The position numbers and the translations under genes were made by a program. A stretch of DNA of 64,000 nt from assembly GCA_965140555.1 (NCBI GenBank), contig OZ223259.1, positions 496,001-560,000 on the forward strand, in the 5' to 3' direction. This document shows, one piece after another, positions 26,416 through 36,197 of the stretch. Below the pieces are notes generated by a model that saw only the letters and a program-made list of their open reading frames with translations, was not told where the DNA came from and searched no databases. Source of the DNA: UBA1351 sp965140555 (GTDB lineage: Bacteria > Bacillota > Clostridia > Lachnospirales > Vallitaleaceae). The stretch's first letter is position 1. Each line of letters starts with the position of its first letter.

Positions 26416-28995
26416 ATGCGTCCGTTTTATAGTATCAAACATAAATTGCCCCTTCTCTTTATTGCTGTAGGTCTACTACCAGCAATCATTTTAGGTAGCT
26501 TTTTTTACATATACACCAAAAACCAACTAACCGATCATGCCTTGAGTCAGTTGCAAACCCATGCTTATGATACGGCTTCTCGATTCAATACTTATTTTTC
26601 TCAAGCCGAAATTACCGGTGACGCCTTGTCCCGTTTTCCCATTTTCTATGAAAGCTTAAATGAACTGAACTCTCCATACCGTTCCTATACTGATTCTCAA
26701 TGGTTCAATCGTGTTGATGATTTAAATCAAGTCACGGATAATTTACGAGAACAATATGGTTTTAACTCTCTATACCTTACGGATTCAAGAGGGATTCTTA
26801 TCTTCGAATCTTCCGCATCACCCATGCTCCACATCGGCGACAATGTTCTGGATATCGCAAAAGAACAAGGAACAGAAAGCTATATTCAACATGTATTGAA
26901 TGGTGTTCCAACTTGGCGCCCACAAATTTACTCCAATGTTAGTGCTGATTTTAACCTCGTCTATATGGTCCCTTTGTTGGAATTTGGCAATCAAGGACCT
27001 ATTGTCGGTGCCTTATACATAAGTTATGACCAATCCAAATTACAATCTGTTCTTTTTCAAGATTTGAATATTATCGGGGACACAGCTAATGCGTATCTTA
27101 TTGATACCGAACGTTACTTGCGTAGCGATTCTTATCGACATGATTTTTCTCCGAACGACCTGCTAAATTTACAAATCGATACGCCTATCGCTCATTCCTA
27201 TGAGACACGTTTTCTCACACCAACGATTCCTTCTCCTCTTGTTACCTATAATGACCCACAGAACAACGAAGTTATTGGCCAATACGCCATGAGCCGATTG
27301 GGTTCTGAACCGATTGCCATTATTATCGAATTAGAAACAGCAGAAATCTATGCCCCCCTTGATAACTACAGAAAAATGGTGGGAATCGTTGTCATTCTTG
27401 CTATTATTAGTCTTATCCTTACGGCACATCTTGTGAGTAATACGATTACAAAACCTCTACAATCCATTACAGATTGGACAAAGTCCCTCTCTGCAGGTAA
27501 CTATCTATCCAAATTATCTACACGTAGCCACCAGGAAATCGATGAATTAGCTAAATCTTTGCGTCAAATGGTCGATGATATTACCATTCGCGAAGAGGAA
27601 TTAACCGCTCAGAACGAAGAACTTGAAAGTAATTATCAGCAGTTAAGCCAATATAGTTCAGAAGTTGACCGACTCAATAGTGCGCTCTTTCAGCAAGCTA
27701 ACCATGACTCCTTGACTACCTTACCAAACCGAAAATTCTTTATTGACAATCTTTCCGAAGTCTTGAAGACTAAAAAAGAAGGCGCTATCATTCTTTTGGA
27801 CTTAAATAATTTTAAGGAAATCAACGACAGCAAAGGTCACATATATGGGGATGCCGTACTTAGTGCCTTTGGTAAACGTTTAGCTAAATTACACCATACT
27901 TATCCTTATATGATGCCTGCGCGTTATGGTGGTGATGAATTTCTTATCCTTATCGAAAAGCATTCCGACTCATTCAACATTCATTTTGAATTGCAGCAAA
28001 TTGAACACCTTCTCGCATCCGCCTTCCTTGTTGAATCCGATAATATCTATCTTAACTATTCCATGGGTATTTCTCTATTTCCGAAGGATTCTGACAACTG
28101 TTATCATCTCATCACCTATGCCGATACAGCCATGTATCATGCCAAAAATACAGCTCAAGTTGATAAAATGTATTATAGCGAACAGATGATTCATAATATC
28201 CAAGAAAGGCGTTTCACAAAAGACTTGATTAATGTAGCGCTAGAAAAGGACCAATTTGAACTGTACTATCAACCTCAAGTAAATCTCAAAACCGGTCAAA
28301 TCGATTGTTTTGAAGCACTCCTTCGCCTTAAAAGCGCTCCTATATCTCCCGATATTTTTATCCCACTTGCAGAAGAAAGTCGTCAGATACTTGCTATCGG
28401 TCGTTGGGTAACAAAGACAGCCATTCTACAACTTGTCAAATGGGAAGACGAAGGCCTTACAAGAGTACCCATTTCCATAAATTTTTCTACAAAACAACTC
28501 GAAGACTCCGGATATATCGCTTATTTGGAAGCTTTATTACATGATTATCATGTGCCTCCTAATCTTGTAGAAATCGAAATTACCGAAAGCGTTCTTTTTG
28601 AAAAAAATCAAAACTCCCTTTCTTATCTTCAAAAACTCCGTGATATTGGTATCCGATTATCTTTGGATGATTTTGGTTCAGGCTATTCCTCCTTCAATTA
28701 CTTATCCTTCATTAACTTAGACAAAATTAAGTTAGACAAACAATTCAACGCCCACTTCCTTGTTAATGAACATAAAAAAACCATGGATAACCTCATTCGA
28801 TTATTCCACGGTCTTAATCTTACAATTGTCGCTGAAGGTATCGAACATACAGATGCTGTTTATGCCCTAGCAGAAATGGACTGTGATTACATACAAGGGT
28901 ATGTTTTCTCCAAGCCCGTTGCGGCTTCCGATGTGGAGAATCTAATTTATCAAACCTTTGAACTCAGCCACCCTTCCTCGTCTATTCAAATGTAA
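26416..28995 (+). CDS. Membrane cyclic-di-GMP protein, Cache-HAMP-GGDEF-EAL
   Basis: 859 residues. TM1 (about 10-32) and TM2 (about 315-335) flank an extracellular double-Cache-like sensor (about 35-310). A HAMP (about 340-390) and a coiled coil (about 395-425) lead to a GGDEF domain (about 435-590, intact RYGGDEF) and an EAL domain (about 605-850). The EAL part keeps EALLRL, NFST, EITES, LDDFGSGYSS, KLDKQF and VAEGIE, so both synthesis and breakdown residues are present. No RxxD inhibitory site precedes GGDEF. The start was set at 26416, behind AGGAGG; the frame is open 49 codons further upstream without a site. The 3' end overlaps the convergent SDR gene by 14 bp. Confidence 0.88.
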   Translation: MRPFYSIKHKLPLLFIAVGLLPAIILGSFFYIYTKNQLTDHALSQLQTHAYDTASRFNTYFSQAEITGDALSRFPIFYESLNELNSPYRSYTDSQWFNRVDDLNQVTDNLREQYGFNSLYLTDSRGILIFESSASPMLHIGDNVLDIAKEQGTESYIQHVLNGVPTWRPQIYSNVSADFNLVYMVPLLEFGNQGPIVGALYISYDQSKLQSVLFQDLNIIGDTANAYLIDTERYLRSDSYRHDFSPNDLLNLQIDTPIAHSYETRFLTPTIPSPLVTYNDPQNNEVIGQYAMSRLGSEPIAIIIELETAEIYAPLDNYRKMVGIVVILAIISLILTAHLVSNTITKPLQSITDWTKSLSAGNYLSKLSTRSHQEIDELAKSLRQMVDDITIREEELTAQNEELESNYQQLSQYSSEVDRLNSALFQQANHDSLTTLPNRKFFIDNLSEVLKTKKEGAIILLDLNNFKEINDSKGHIYGDAVLSAFGKRLAKLHHTYPYMMPARYGGDEFLILIEKHSDSFNIHFELQQIEHLLASAFLVESDNIYLNYSMGISLFPKDSDNCYHLITYADTAMYHAKNTAQVDKMYYSEQMIHNIQERRFTKDLINVALEKDQFELYYQPQVNLKTGQIDCFEALLRLKSAPISPDIFIPLAEESRQILAIGRWVTKTAILQLVKWEDEGLTRVPISINFSTKQLEDSGYIAYLEALLHDYHVPPNLVEIEITESVLFEKNQNSLSYLQKLRDIGIRLSLDDFGSGYSSFNYLSFINLDKIKLDKQFNAHFLVNEHKKTMDNLIRLFHGLNLTIVAEGIEHTDAVYALAEMDCDYIQGYVFSKPVAASDVENLIYQTFELSHPSSSIQM

Positions 28996-29920
28996 ATCCA
29001 GTCAAATCTTCAGATACTTCCCACAGTCTCTTGGCTACTTCTTCATCTAAGCCTTGAGGCTTTATTTCTGCTTCAGTCGGATATCCCTTCATCTCATTCT
29101 TTCCGTCCGGCCCATAATATTTACCACCTAATGCAAAGGGTGACATGGCTGCAAACAAGGTCGGTAATGCTCCTTGATAAGAGGGTTGGAAAAATAGTGG
29201 ACCAATAACTTTCGTCAATCCTTCAGCAAGTCGACTGTCACTAACGACATGACGGAATAGATTCGTACTTGAAACTCCAGGATGAACCACTATACTAACA
29301 ATTCCATAGCCTTTTTCTCTGGAACGACGATCAAGTTCCAACCCAAACATCAAACATGCCAATTTCGATTGTGCATAGGCCTCCATTGGTTTATACCGCA
29401 ACTCTGCATTCAAATTATCAAAATCAATCTGACCGCTACGGTGTGCAATACTACTGAGAGAAATAACGCGCGCCTGCTCACTCTTCATTAGTAAGGGTAG
29501 CAGTAATGCCGTTAATGCAAAATGCCCCAAATGATTCGTACCAAACTGCAATTCAAATCCGTCTTTGGTCATCTGACGTTCCTTCGGCATCATGACACCT
29601 GCATTATTAATCAATATATCTACTCGATCATATGCATAAGTTATTCTATCTGCAAAATCTTCCACTGAATCAAGATTGGCTAAGTCCAAAGGCTCAAATA
29701 CTATCTTCCCATTCGGAATTCTTGCCTTGATTTTTCGAATACTAACTTCTGCCTTTTCTACACTTCGACCGGCTAATATAACAGTTGCACCCTTTGCCGC
29801 AAAGGCTAAAGCATCGTCATATGCTAATCCGCCTGTTCCAGTAATAATAACAATTTTATCTGAGTGATCCGGCATATCTTGCCATCTCCATCCTTTTTTA
29901 TCTCCAAATATTTGATTCAT
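28982..29920 (-). CDS. Short-chain dehydrogenase/reductase
   Basis: 312 residues. The Rossmann site is TGTGGLAYD near residue 28, a variant of TGxxxGxG in which the second Gly position is altered. NNAGVMMP near 107 and the catalytic Ser...YAQSK (Tyr and Lys near 182-186) follow. Its length and the ARVISLSS and HPGVSSTNL stretches resemble the retinol dehydrogenase/WW-oxidoreductase-like SDRs, whose bacterial substrates are unknown. The start follows AGGAGGTAGACGT. It is convergent with the GGDEF-EAL gene and no operon partner is visible. It is probably an NADP-dependent carbonyl reductase. Confidence 0.8.
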   Translation of the reverse strand: MNQIFGDKKGWRWQDMPDHSDKIVIITGTGGLAYDDALAFAAKGATVILAGRSVEKAEVSIRKIKARIPNGKIVFEPLDLANLDSVEDFADRITYAYDRVDILINNAGVMMPKERQMTKDGFELQFGTNHLGHFALTALLLPLLMKSEQARVISLSSIAHRSGQIDFDNLNAELRYKPMEAYAQSKLACLMFGLELDRRSREKGYGIVSIVVHPGVSSTNLFRHVVSDSRLAEGLTKVIGPLFFQPSYQGALPTLFAAMSPFALGGKYYGPDGKNEMKGYPTEAEIKPQGLDEEVAKRLWEVSEDLTGFTFE

Positions 29921-30019
29921 ACGTCTACCTCCTGTATCTTAACCTTGATTTTTCGGTAATCATATTACTTATTTTGTTATTATATCACATAATTAACTCT
30001 TGTTAAGAACATCCCTACT

Positions 30020-30055
30020 TCCAAAAAAAAATTCGTAAGCTCAACTTACGAATTT
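30020..30055 (-). terminator. Intrinsic terminator after the second GGDEF-EAL gene
   Basis: An 11-bp stem (AAATTCGTAAG / CTTACGAATTT) with a 5-nt loop. On the minus strand it is followed by a run of T residues, and it starts 6 bases after the stop at 30062. Confidence 0.85.
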
Positions 30056-30061
30056 CTTAGG

Positions 30062-31429
30062 TCAACTAATGTTATTTTTTTTTGTTTGCGTATACTCTGC
30101 AACATCAACAGGATAGCTATAATAAAATCCTTGAACTAACAATCCCGATTGTTCTTTAATCTGGTCTAGCTGCTCTTTCTTCTCAATCCCTTCAACAACA
30201 AGTGGAATTTCCAAAACATTAGCCAAATAGGAAACGACGCGATAAATATCTCTTGATTGGTTATCCTTGTGAATACGATCTACAAATTGTTTATCTAATT
30301 TCAGTGTATCCACATCTAATTTCTGAAGATAATTCAGACTCGAATATCCTTTTCCAAAATCATCCAAGGCTATATTGGCACCAATATGATGTACCTTTTC
30401 AATCACACTTTCCGCTTCATTCAAATCAATAAAAGACATATCTTCTGTAATTTCTAAATATAAATAGTGAGGATCCACCTCATGGACTTCTAATAGGTCT
30501 CGAAATACCGGAATAAAATCATAATCTATAAACGTTTCCGTTGTTACATTTACAGAAACTTTAAAGTAATCTCCCTGTTGTTGCCATTCTGCCATTTGTT
30601 TTATGGCTTTGTCCAAAATATAGTAATCAAACTCTTTAGTCAAACCATACTTTTCAATAAGTGGAATAAAACGCGCAGGTAGTAAAATACCTTCCTTCGG
30701 ATGTTGCCATCTAGCTAAAAGTTCACCCCCGATGACTTGTTCCTCCGGAAGTTCAACTTGAGATTGTATGTATAGAATAAATTCATCCCTAATCATGGCT
30801 TCTCTAATTTCTTCTACCATATTTTGTTCTGCCATAAATCGATTATAGATCTCATAGGAAAACGGTTGAATAACCACCCGTTTACCATATAACTCTGCTC
30901 CATAGGTCAGCGCATACTCACAGTGCTTATATAATTCCTCATACGTTTTACCATGATATGGAACCTCACAATATGAAGCAGAAACTCGTAAAGAACGATA
31001 GTTTGTATGATTTTCAAAAAAAGACTCTAAGGATTCCAACACCTTAATCAACTCATAGGCCACATCATCTTTAGATTTTTTTTTCGCGTAGTAAACAAAC
31101 TCATTTCCCTCCACGTGTCCCAAAACGACATCTGTTGAAACAGTAACTTCAATATAATCTGCAACCTCTTGAATAGCACGATCTCCTACTTGATACCCAA
31201 ATCGATTATTCACACCTGATAAGCCATATATTTTCAGTATGGCAAAGTGCCCAACAGGATGTTTACTAAGTTCATCATTGATAATTTTACCTACACCAAT
31301 ACGATTTAATAATTGTGTTAAATGATTTCGATCAAACGATTTTTCCATTCTGTGCATTTGTCGACTGCTGATCGTCCTACCCAAAAGAAAACCAAAAGCG
31401 ACAAGTAGCAATGCTATCATTATTCTCAT
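30062..31429 (-). CDS. Membrane-anchored GGDEF-EAL protein, phosphodiesterase type
   Basis: 455 residues with one N-terminal membrane segment (about 2-17). The GGDEF domain (about 35-190) is degenerate: the motif reads EGNEF, so it probably cannot make c-di-GMP, though it might still bind GTP. The EAL domain (about 200-445) keeps GGELLARW (Glu ligand), NVTTE, EITED, LDDFGKGYSSLNYL, KLDKQF and VVEGIE. It should therefore hydrolyse c-di-GMP. A ribosome binding site (AAAGGACGG) lies rather far (about 13 bases) from the start. It is monocistronic, with its own terminator. Together with the genes at 26.4 and 54.6 kb it is one of three c-di-GMP proteins in the window. Confidence 0.85.
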   Translation of the reverse strand: MRIMIALLLVAFGFLLGRTISSRQMHRMEKSFDRNHLTQLLNRIGVGKIINDELSKHPVGHFAILKIYGLSGVNNRFGYQVGDRAIQEVADYIEVTVSTDVVLGHVEGNEFVYYAKKKSKDDVAYELIKVLESLESFFENHTNYRSLRVSASYCEVPYHGKTYEELYKHCEYALTYGAELYGKRVVIQPFSYEIYNRFMAEQNMVEEIREAMIRDEFILYIQSQVELPEEQVIGGELLARWQHPKEGILLPARFIPLIEKYGLTKEFDYYILDKAIKQMAEWQQQGDYFKVSVNVTTETFIDYDFIPVFRDLLEVHEVDPHYLYLEITEDMSFIDLNEAESVIEKVHHIGANIALDDFGKGYSSLNYLQKLDVDTLKLDKQFVDRIHKDNQSRDIYRVVSYLANVLEIPLVVEGIEKKEQLDQIKEQSGLLVQGFYYSYPVDVAEYTQTKKNNIS

Positions 31430-31553
31430 ATAGACTTTATCCGTCCTTTTACTTTTTTACAGCAGAAATGCCTTATGTTCTTTTAGTATAGCACATAAGG
31501 CGCTTCTAGTCACAGATTTATAGTAAGTTATACCTATGGAAAATGTTAACATT

Positions 31554-32690
31554 TTATGACTTTCCTATTTTACCCAATCGGCGCCCCAAACGAATAGAAT
31601 ACTGCTCAACTGTGTGAAAGTAAATAGACGCACTTATTAATGTTAGAATCAATGTAAATAATAAAATCCATGGAATAGGAACAACTGTTGATAACAGGTA
31701 TAGAAGACTAATCAATATTAATCCGTGAATCAAATAAATACTATATGAAATAGAACCGATATAGTGAATACCGCGTCGATGTAGCAAACTCTTAATCCAG
31801 TCCGTATTCATCACGTAAACAATAAATATAATCGATCCTAACATACTAAATATGTCATCAATGAGTGTTAAATGGATACTCCGTAAGTCATATAGAAACC
31901 ACCAATCATAAGTATACAGAAGAATACCGATAATCGGCAATATCCCTTTAAACCACCGATTCAATGATAAGTAGAAGGCAGAGACTTTATCCACATGATA
32001 AGCTAAAATCGCACCAACTGTAAACATTAATATGTATTGTGCCGTTTGAAACCCGTCTACCAAAAGACTATTCGAAAAAATGACCGTTCCTATATATCCT
32101 AAAATGGCTATGCCAAAAGCAAGCATAATAGCATATAGACTTTTTATGCGAACTATAACAAAGACAATAATGGGAAAAATAATCGATATACGCATTTCAT
32201 GCACTAAGGACCAAAGTGCAATATTATATTCATTCGCCACATAACTAGGAAAAAAGATTAAGGTTCCCAATTGGATGAATGTCTTTACATCGATTCCGTT
32301 ATTCCAAAATTGAAGGGTCCATTCACTTACACCTACCAACTTATGATTGCTTAATTTTATACTTGCAATTACTGAAAGACACATAATAATTATGTAAGGG
32401 ATATAAATGCGACAAAAACGCTTAACTAGATATCCTTTGTAATTGAAGGCCCTACTTTTCATAACGGAAATACATAGAACAAAACCACTTAGTGTAAAAA
32501 AGAGAATAACTGCCTCATGACCGGCCCAAAAGAAGTGCAATGGTGTATAAACAAGAAAATCATAATGTCCACTGATAGGATGATAAAAATCTAATGACGG
32601 AAATACTAGTAAGAAGTGGCAAAAAATTACAGTTATGGCAGCAATGCCACGTAATGAATCTAACTCTTCAAATCGCCTCAGAATAAACAC
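31554..32690 (-). CDS. Acyltransferase family 3 membrane protein
   Basis: 378 residues, about ten membrane segments. The N-terminus has the family signature RFEELDSLRGIAAITVIFCH, with the catalytic-type His in the first membrane helix; RAFNYKGYLVKRFCRIYIPY follows near 80. These enzymes move acyl groups onto cell-surface sugars or lipids (OatA, NodX type); the target is unknown. There is no extracellular SGNH domain. The start appears to be the GTG at 32690. This codon lies inside one arm of a 12-bp inverted repeat, so start access may depend on RNA folding. It is downstream of the HD gene on the same strand. Confidence 0.85.
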   Translation of the reverse strand: MFILRRFEELDSLRGIAAITVIFCHFLLVFPSLDFYHPISGHYDFLVYTPLHFFWAGHEAVILFFTLSGFVLCISVMKSRAFNYKGYLVKRFCRIYIPYIIIMCLSVIASIKLSNHKLVGVSEWTLQFWNNGIDVKTFIQLGTLIFFPSYVANEYNIALWSLVHEMRISIIFPIIVFVIVRIKSLYAIMLAFGIAILGYIGTVIFSNSLLVDGFQTAQYILMFTVGAILAYHVDKVSAFYLSLNRWFKGILPIIGILLYTYDWWFLYDLRSIHLTLIDDIFSMLGSIIFIVYVMNTDWIKSLLHRRGIHYIGSISYSIYLIHGLILISLLYLLSTVVPIPWILLFTLILTLISASIYFHTVEQYSIRLGRRLGKIGKS

Positions 32691-32740
32691 CTCAATTCAT
32701 CATGGTATATAGTCATTATACGTCTGAAGAATTGAGGTGT
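32687..32740 (-). promoter_or_regulatory. Inverted repeat enclosing the start of the acyltransferase gene
   Basis: 12-bp perfect arms (32687-32698 and 32729-32740) 30 bases apart. The left arm covers the GTG start and the GAGG that would serve as ribosome binding site. In a transcript coming from the upstream genes the hairpin would hide both. The repeat may equally be a weak terminator for the HD gene. Confidence 0.5.
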
Positions 32741-32753
32741 CAAAACATCTGCC

Positions 32754-33236
32754 TTATTTTTTTATAATAATATTCTCTTGCAAGTATCTATATGGATCTT
32801 TTTTGAAGAATTCATATATTGAACAACCTTTGTCTACAATACAAACGACAACACTTTCTCGATACACCGGTGGCTTTATCGTTAACGGAAACATATGCTT
32901 TGTGATGACATCTTCCGAACGTTTTGATAGCTTTATATCCCTTTTTGCATTGCGCAATGCGAATCCAGGATGTCTAAAACCATGCCAACGGTGCCATTTC
33001 TCAGCACTGTGCCAATCATATAAAAAGTAGTCGTGGAGCAACGCTCCAACAATAAGACTTTTCTTATCATGTCGTATCTTCAAAAAGCTCAAAATCCAAA
33101 GGCTCACATAAGCAACCGCAATACTATGCCAAAAACAGGTGACTTGTCCGTGTTGAATGTATTGATCCATTTCTAATAACGCTGTTCGTTGCGTTAAGAA
33201 GACCAACACTTTATTGATTTGATTAATAAGGGCCAT
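32754..33236 (-). CDS. HD-domain phosphohydrolase-like protein
   Basis: 160 residues. Metal-binding motifs of the HD superfamily are present: HSIAV (His near 33), GALLHDYFLYDWH (His-Asp near 66) and a later Asp-type segment with HRWHGFRHPGFALRNA. These match a small family of HD hydrolases common in Clostridia (often annotated HD domain-containing or HDIG-like). The substrate is unknown. The start follows GGAGGAAATGC. The gene begins 10 bases after the stop of the dehydratase gene and is probably co-transcribed with it, though the functional link is not obvious. Confidence 0.75.
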   Translation of the reverse strand: MALINQINKVLVFLTQRTALLEMDQYIQHGQVTCFWHSIAVAYVSLWILSFLKIRHDKKSLIVGALLHDYFLYDWHSAEKWHRWHGFRHPGFALRNAKRDIKLSKRSEDVITKHMFPLTIKPPVYRESVVVCIVDKGCSIYEFFKKDPYRYLQENIIIKK

Positions 33237-33246
33237 GCATTTCCTC

Positions 33247-34977
33247 CTATTTGGATATGGAGAAATACCCTCCTAGCATGGGGGATACTGCCTCCTTTGT
33301 ATAACGTGCTAAAATACCTTGTTCATACTTAGGCTCTGGTTTTTTCCATCGAGCCTTTCGTTTTTCTAGCATAGCACTAATTTCTTCTTCAGGCAACTTC
33401 TCTCCGTCGATGCCTACAATTTCAAGTTTTCGTTCCATCACGTTAATATAAATCAAGTCGCCTTCTTCAATGAGTGCAATAGGCCCCCCTTCTGCCGCTT
33501 CCGGTGATACATGACCAATAGCAGGGCCTTTTGTTGCTCCTGAAAATCGCCCATCAGTAATCAGCGCGATCGTTTTAGCAAGGGCTTCATCACTGGCGAT
33601 GGCTTCTGTTGTATAGAACATCTCCGGCATTCCCGTTCCTTTCGGTCCTTCATAGCGAATGATAACCGCTTCATAGGGATGAATCGCACCACTTAGCACT
33701 GCTTTCAAGGCTTCTTCTTCACTGTTAAATGGGCGTGCTACAAGCGTTGCTTCATACATCTCCTTAGGTACTGCTGTGTGCTTAACAACAGAACCTTCCG
33801 GTGCCAAGTTCCCTTTTAATATAGCCACACTTCCATTATCACTAATAGGGTTGTCAATAGGTCGAATAACATCTTCCCATGTCAGACCATAGGGCTTCAA
33901 ATGTGACTCAGCTCTTTCATAAAATCCGGATGTCTTTATTTCTTCAAGATTCTCACCCAATGTTTTTCCCGTAACCGTCATAACATCTAGATTCAAGTAA
34001 TCCTTAATTTGTTCCATAATACGAGGAACACCACCGGCATAATAGAAAAATTCCGCCGGCCACTCTCCTGCAGGCCTGATATTCAGAAGATAGGGTTTAC
34101 CGCGATGAAGCTTGTCAATATAATCTGCATCAATATCCAATCCAAACTCACGAGCAATACTTGGTAAGTGTAGCAGTGAATTCGTAGATCCGGATATAGC
34201 TGCATGGACATTAATCGCATTGTCAAAAGATTTTTGATTTACAATATCCGATACTTTTTTCCCTTCCCTGGCCAAGGCAACCGCACGTTTTCCCACTTGA
34301 CTAGCCATCTCCATAAGTGCATCGCTCATAGCCGGCATAACAGCACTTCCCGGTAACATGAGACCCAATGATTCAGCCATAATCTGCATAGTTGTTGCCG
34401 TTCCCAAAAAGGAACATGCACCACAAGTCGGGCAAGCCGAGTGCTTATACGCCTGTAATGTCGCTTCATCAATCTCACCACGTTCATACATTGCACTATA
34501 CATTCCTATTTGCTCCAATGTAAGGAGGTCAGGACCGGCCGCCATTACTCCACCGGTCAGAACAATGGATGGAATATTATTCCGTCCGATAGCCATAAGA
34601 TGTGCCGGAACTGCCTTATCACAACTCGATATAAATACACCGCCATCAAAAGTTGTTGCATTTATATGAATTTCAATCAAATCTGCTATTACTTCTCTTG
34701 AAACCAACGAGTAATTAATCCCATCATGTCCCTGTGCAATACCATCACACATATCTGTGGCAAAATAGCGTGCCCCTTTCCCTCCTGCTTTGTTAACTTC
34801 ATCCCTCACCCGCTCTACGAATGTCATCAAATGAGCACTACCCGGATGACTATCTCCAAAGGTGCTCTCTATTATAATTTGTGGCTTGCTCAAGTCTTCA
34901 ACTTTCCAACCCATACCAATCTTTAATGGATCCATTTCCGGTGCAATTTTCCGTGTTTGTTGACTTTTGAATTCCAT
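33247..34977 (-). CDS. IlvD/Edd family dehydratase
   Basis: 576 residues. Fe-S cluster ligands are visible in DMCDGIAQGHDG near 63, SSCDKAVPAH near 105 and CPTCGACSFLG near 180. GLMLPGS, ISGSTNSLLHL and LITDGRFSGATKGPAIGHVSPEA complete the family pattern. Members dehydrate dihydroxy acids: IlvD in valine/isoleucine synthesis, or sugar acids (gluconate, xylonate, arabonate types). No ilv genes are near, and a FadR-type GntR repressor lies just upstream. A sugar-acid dehydratase is therefore at least as likely as IlvD. The start was set at 34977 behind GGGAGGTATT; the open frame extends 24 codons further without a site. Confidence 0.8.
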   Translation of the reverse strand: MEFKSQQTRKIAPEMDPLKIGMGWKVEDLSKPQIIIESTFGDSHPGSAHLMTFVERVRDEVNKAGGKGARYFATDMCDGIAQGHDGINYSLVSREVIADLIEIHINATTFDGGVFISSCDKAVPAHLMAIGRNNIPSIVLTGGVMAAGPDLLTLEQIGMYSAMYERGEIDEATLQAYKHSACPTCGACSFLGTATTMQIMAESLGLMLPGSAVMPAMSDALMEMASQVGKRAVALAREGKKVSDIVNQKSFDNAINVHAAISGSTNSLLHLPSIAREFGLDIDADYIDKLHRGKPYLLNIRPAGEWPAEFFYYAGGVPRIMEQIKDYLNLDVMTVTGKTLGENLEEIKTSGFYERAESHLKPYGLTWEDVIRPIDNPISDNGSVAILKGNLAPEGSVVKHTAVPKEMYEATLVARPFNSEEEALKAVLSGAIHPYEAVIIRYEGPKGTGMPEMFYTTEAIASDEALAKTIALITDGRFSGATKGPAIGHVSPEAAEGGPIALIEEGDLIYINVMERKLEIVGIDGEKLPEEEISAMLEKRKARWKKPEPKYEQGILARYTKEAVSPMLGGYFSISK

Positions 34978-35079
34978 AATACCTCCCAATATATATCTTA
35001 AACCACTATTCATCAGATGTTTATCTAGATTATTGTACACTTTTCGCAATTAATTGTCAATTCATAGGATGTATTCAAA

Positions 35080-35114
35080 AGAAGAGTAAAGCATTCTTGA
35101 TACTTTACTCTTCT
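35080..35114 (-). terminator. Intrinsic terminator between the GntR and dehydratase genes
   Basis: A perfect 12-bp stem (AGAAGAGTAAAG / CTTTACTCTTCT) with an 11-nt loop. On the minus strand a T-rich tract follows. It lies 22 bases after the GntR stop, so the dehydratase gene should have its own promoter within 34978-35080. Confidence 0.8.
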
Positions 35115-35136
35115 ATATCCTTATCTATTTTCCCTA

Positions 35137-35853
35137 TTACTCGGCATCCTCTTTCAAGTCTTCAATTCGTTGACAAATAAGTTGACGATTCTCCAGAAGG
35201 TGCATTGTCATAGCCGCTTTAGCCGATACGCCATCTCTTAATCGAATAGCTTCTACAACATGTCGATGGGTTCGAATTGTTTCTTCGTCTAGTTGAAATT
35301 GTGTCATTTCCATCATCAAGTCAATGGATTGCAAAACAGGCTCCATCAAGTTTTCAAGAACTTGATTTCCTGTACATACGACAAGTTTCTGATGTAACAT
35401 ACGGTCTTCTTCTTTATAATCTTTCTTATTATGTATCTTTTCTTCAATCTGATGATTTATTGCCAGCAACTCATCCACCATGTCTTGTGTTGCGTTCTGA
35501 GCCGCCCACTGGCAAATTTCAGGTTCTAACAACAAACGTGTATCCGTCAGTTCTAAAGCCGCCTGTAGACCGTCCTTTCTATCCATGATACCAAGAGGGT
35601 CCTGTTCTTTTAAAGAAAGCTGTTTGACATAAGTCCCGGATCCTTGTCTTACTTCCAACATTCCTTTAGACACCAAAAGTTTTACCGCTTCACGTATCGT
35701 ACTACGTCCCACATCAAACATTTTGGTCAATTCTGTTTCGTTGGGGAGACGATCACCAATGTTTAACTCCTTTTTACGAATTTCACCAACTATAGCTTTT
35801 TGTGTTTTTTCTACTAAAGACATAGCTGCTAAGTTAATTGTTCGTCGTTTCAT
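35137..35853 (-). CDS. GntR family regulator, FadR (FCD) type
   Basis: 238 residues. The winged helix (about 13-80) has GDRLPNETELTKMFDVGRSTIREAVKLL and VRQGSGTYV. An all-helical FCD ligand domain (about 95-225) follows, with metal-type residues in TDTRLLLEPE, FHQKL-like MLHQKLV, and HRHVVEAI. FCD regulators sense small carboxylic acids such as gluconate, lactate or sugar acids. Its position just upstream of the IlvD/Edd dehydratase suggests that it controls that gene. The start follows AGGAGG. A terminator separates the two genes. Confidence 0.85.
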   Translation of the reverse strand: MKRRTINLAAMSLVEKTQKAIVGEIRKKELNIGDRLPNETELTKMFDVGRSTIREAVKLLVSKGMLEVRQGSGTYVKQLSLKEQDPLGIMDRKDGLQAALELTDTRLLLEPEICQWAAQNATQDMVDELLAINHQIEEKIHNKKDYKEEDRMLHQKLVVCTGNQVLENLMEPVLQSIDLMMEMTQFQLDEETIRTHRHVVEAIRLRDGVSAKAAMTMHLLENRQLICQRIEDLKEDAE

Positions 35854-36089
35854 GGCTTCCTCCTGATCTATTCTTTTCCGTATTTCTTCGATTTATATTA
35901 CCATAATGTTCAATATCCGTCTAGTGTGCTGGCTTGTTCACATTTGAGCAAATAATTTATCTATTTATGAACGAATGACACAGGGTATTTTCTTTGTCAA
36001 GATACTCGTGGATTTTGATTCGTATGGTAGTCTTATCCCCGAGAGCTATCCCCTATAGGTTACATTGCGCCCATGCCGGGCGCACCACA

Positions 36090-36126
36090 AAAAACAGGTT
36101 GCCTTCCCCCGAAGACAACCTGTTTT
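36090..36126 (-). terminator. Intrinsic terminator downstream of hppA
   Basis: An 11-bp stem (AAAACAGGTTG / CAACCTGTTTT), with an inner CTTC/GAAG extension and a CCCCC loop. It has T runs on both strands. On the minus strand it ends the hppA transcript after the repeat at 36198-36315. The stretch 35854-36089 holds the GntR promoter region and a small GC-rich stem (GCGCCC / GGGCGC) at 36067-36083; no gene is seen there. Confidence 0.85.
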
Positions 36127-36197
36127 ATTAAATACTAAGATTTGCTATAACGTTCAAATACCCCATTTGACGTTTACCTCATATATTATTATCGGAA

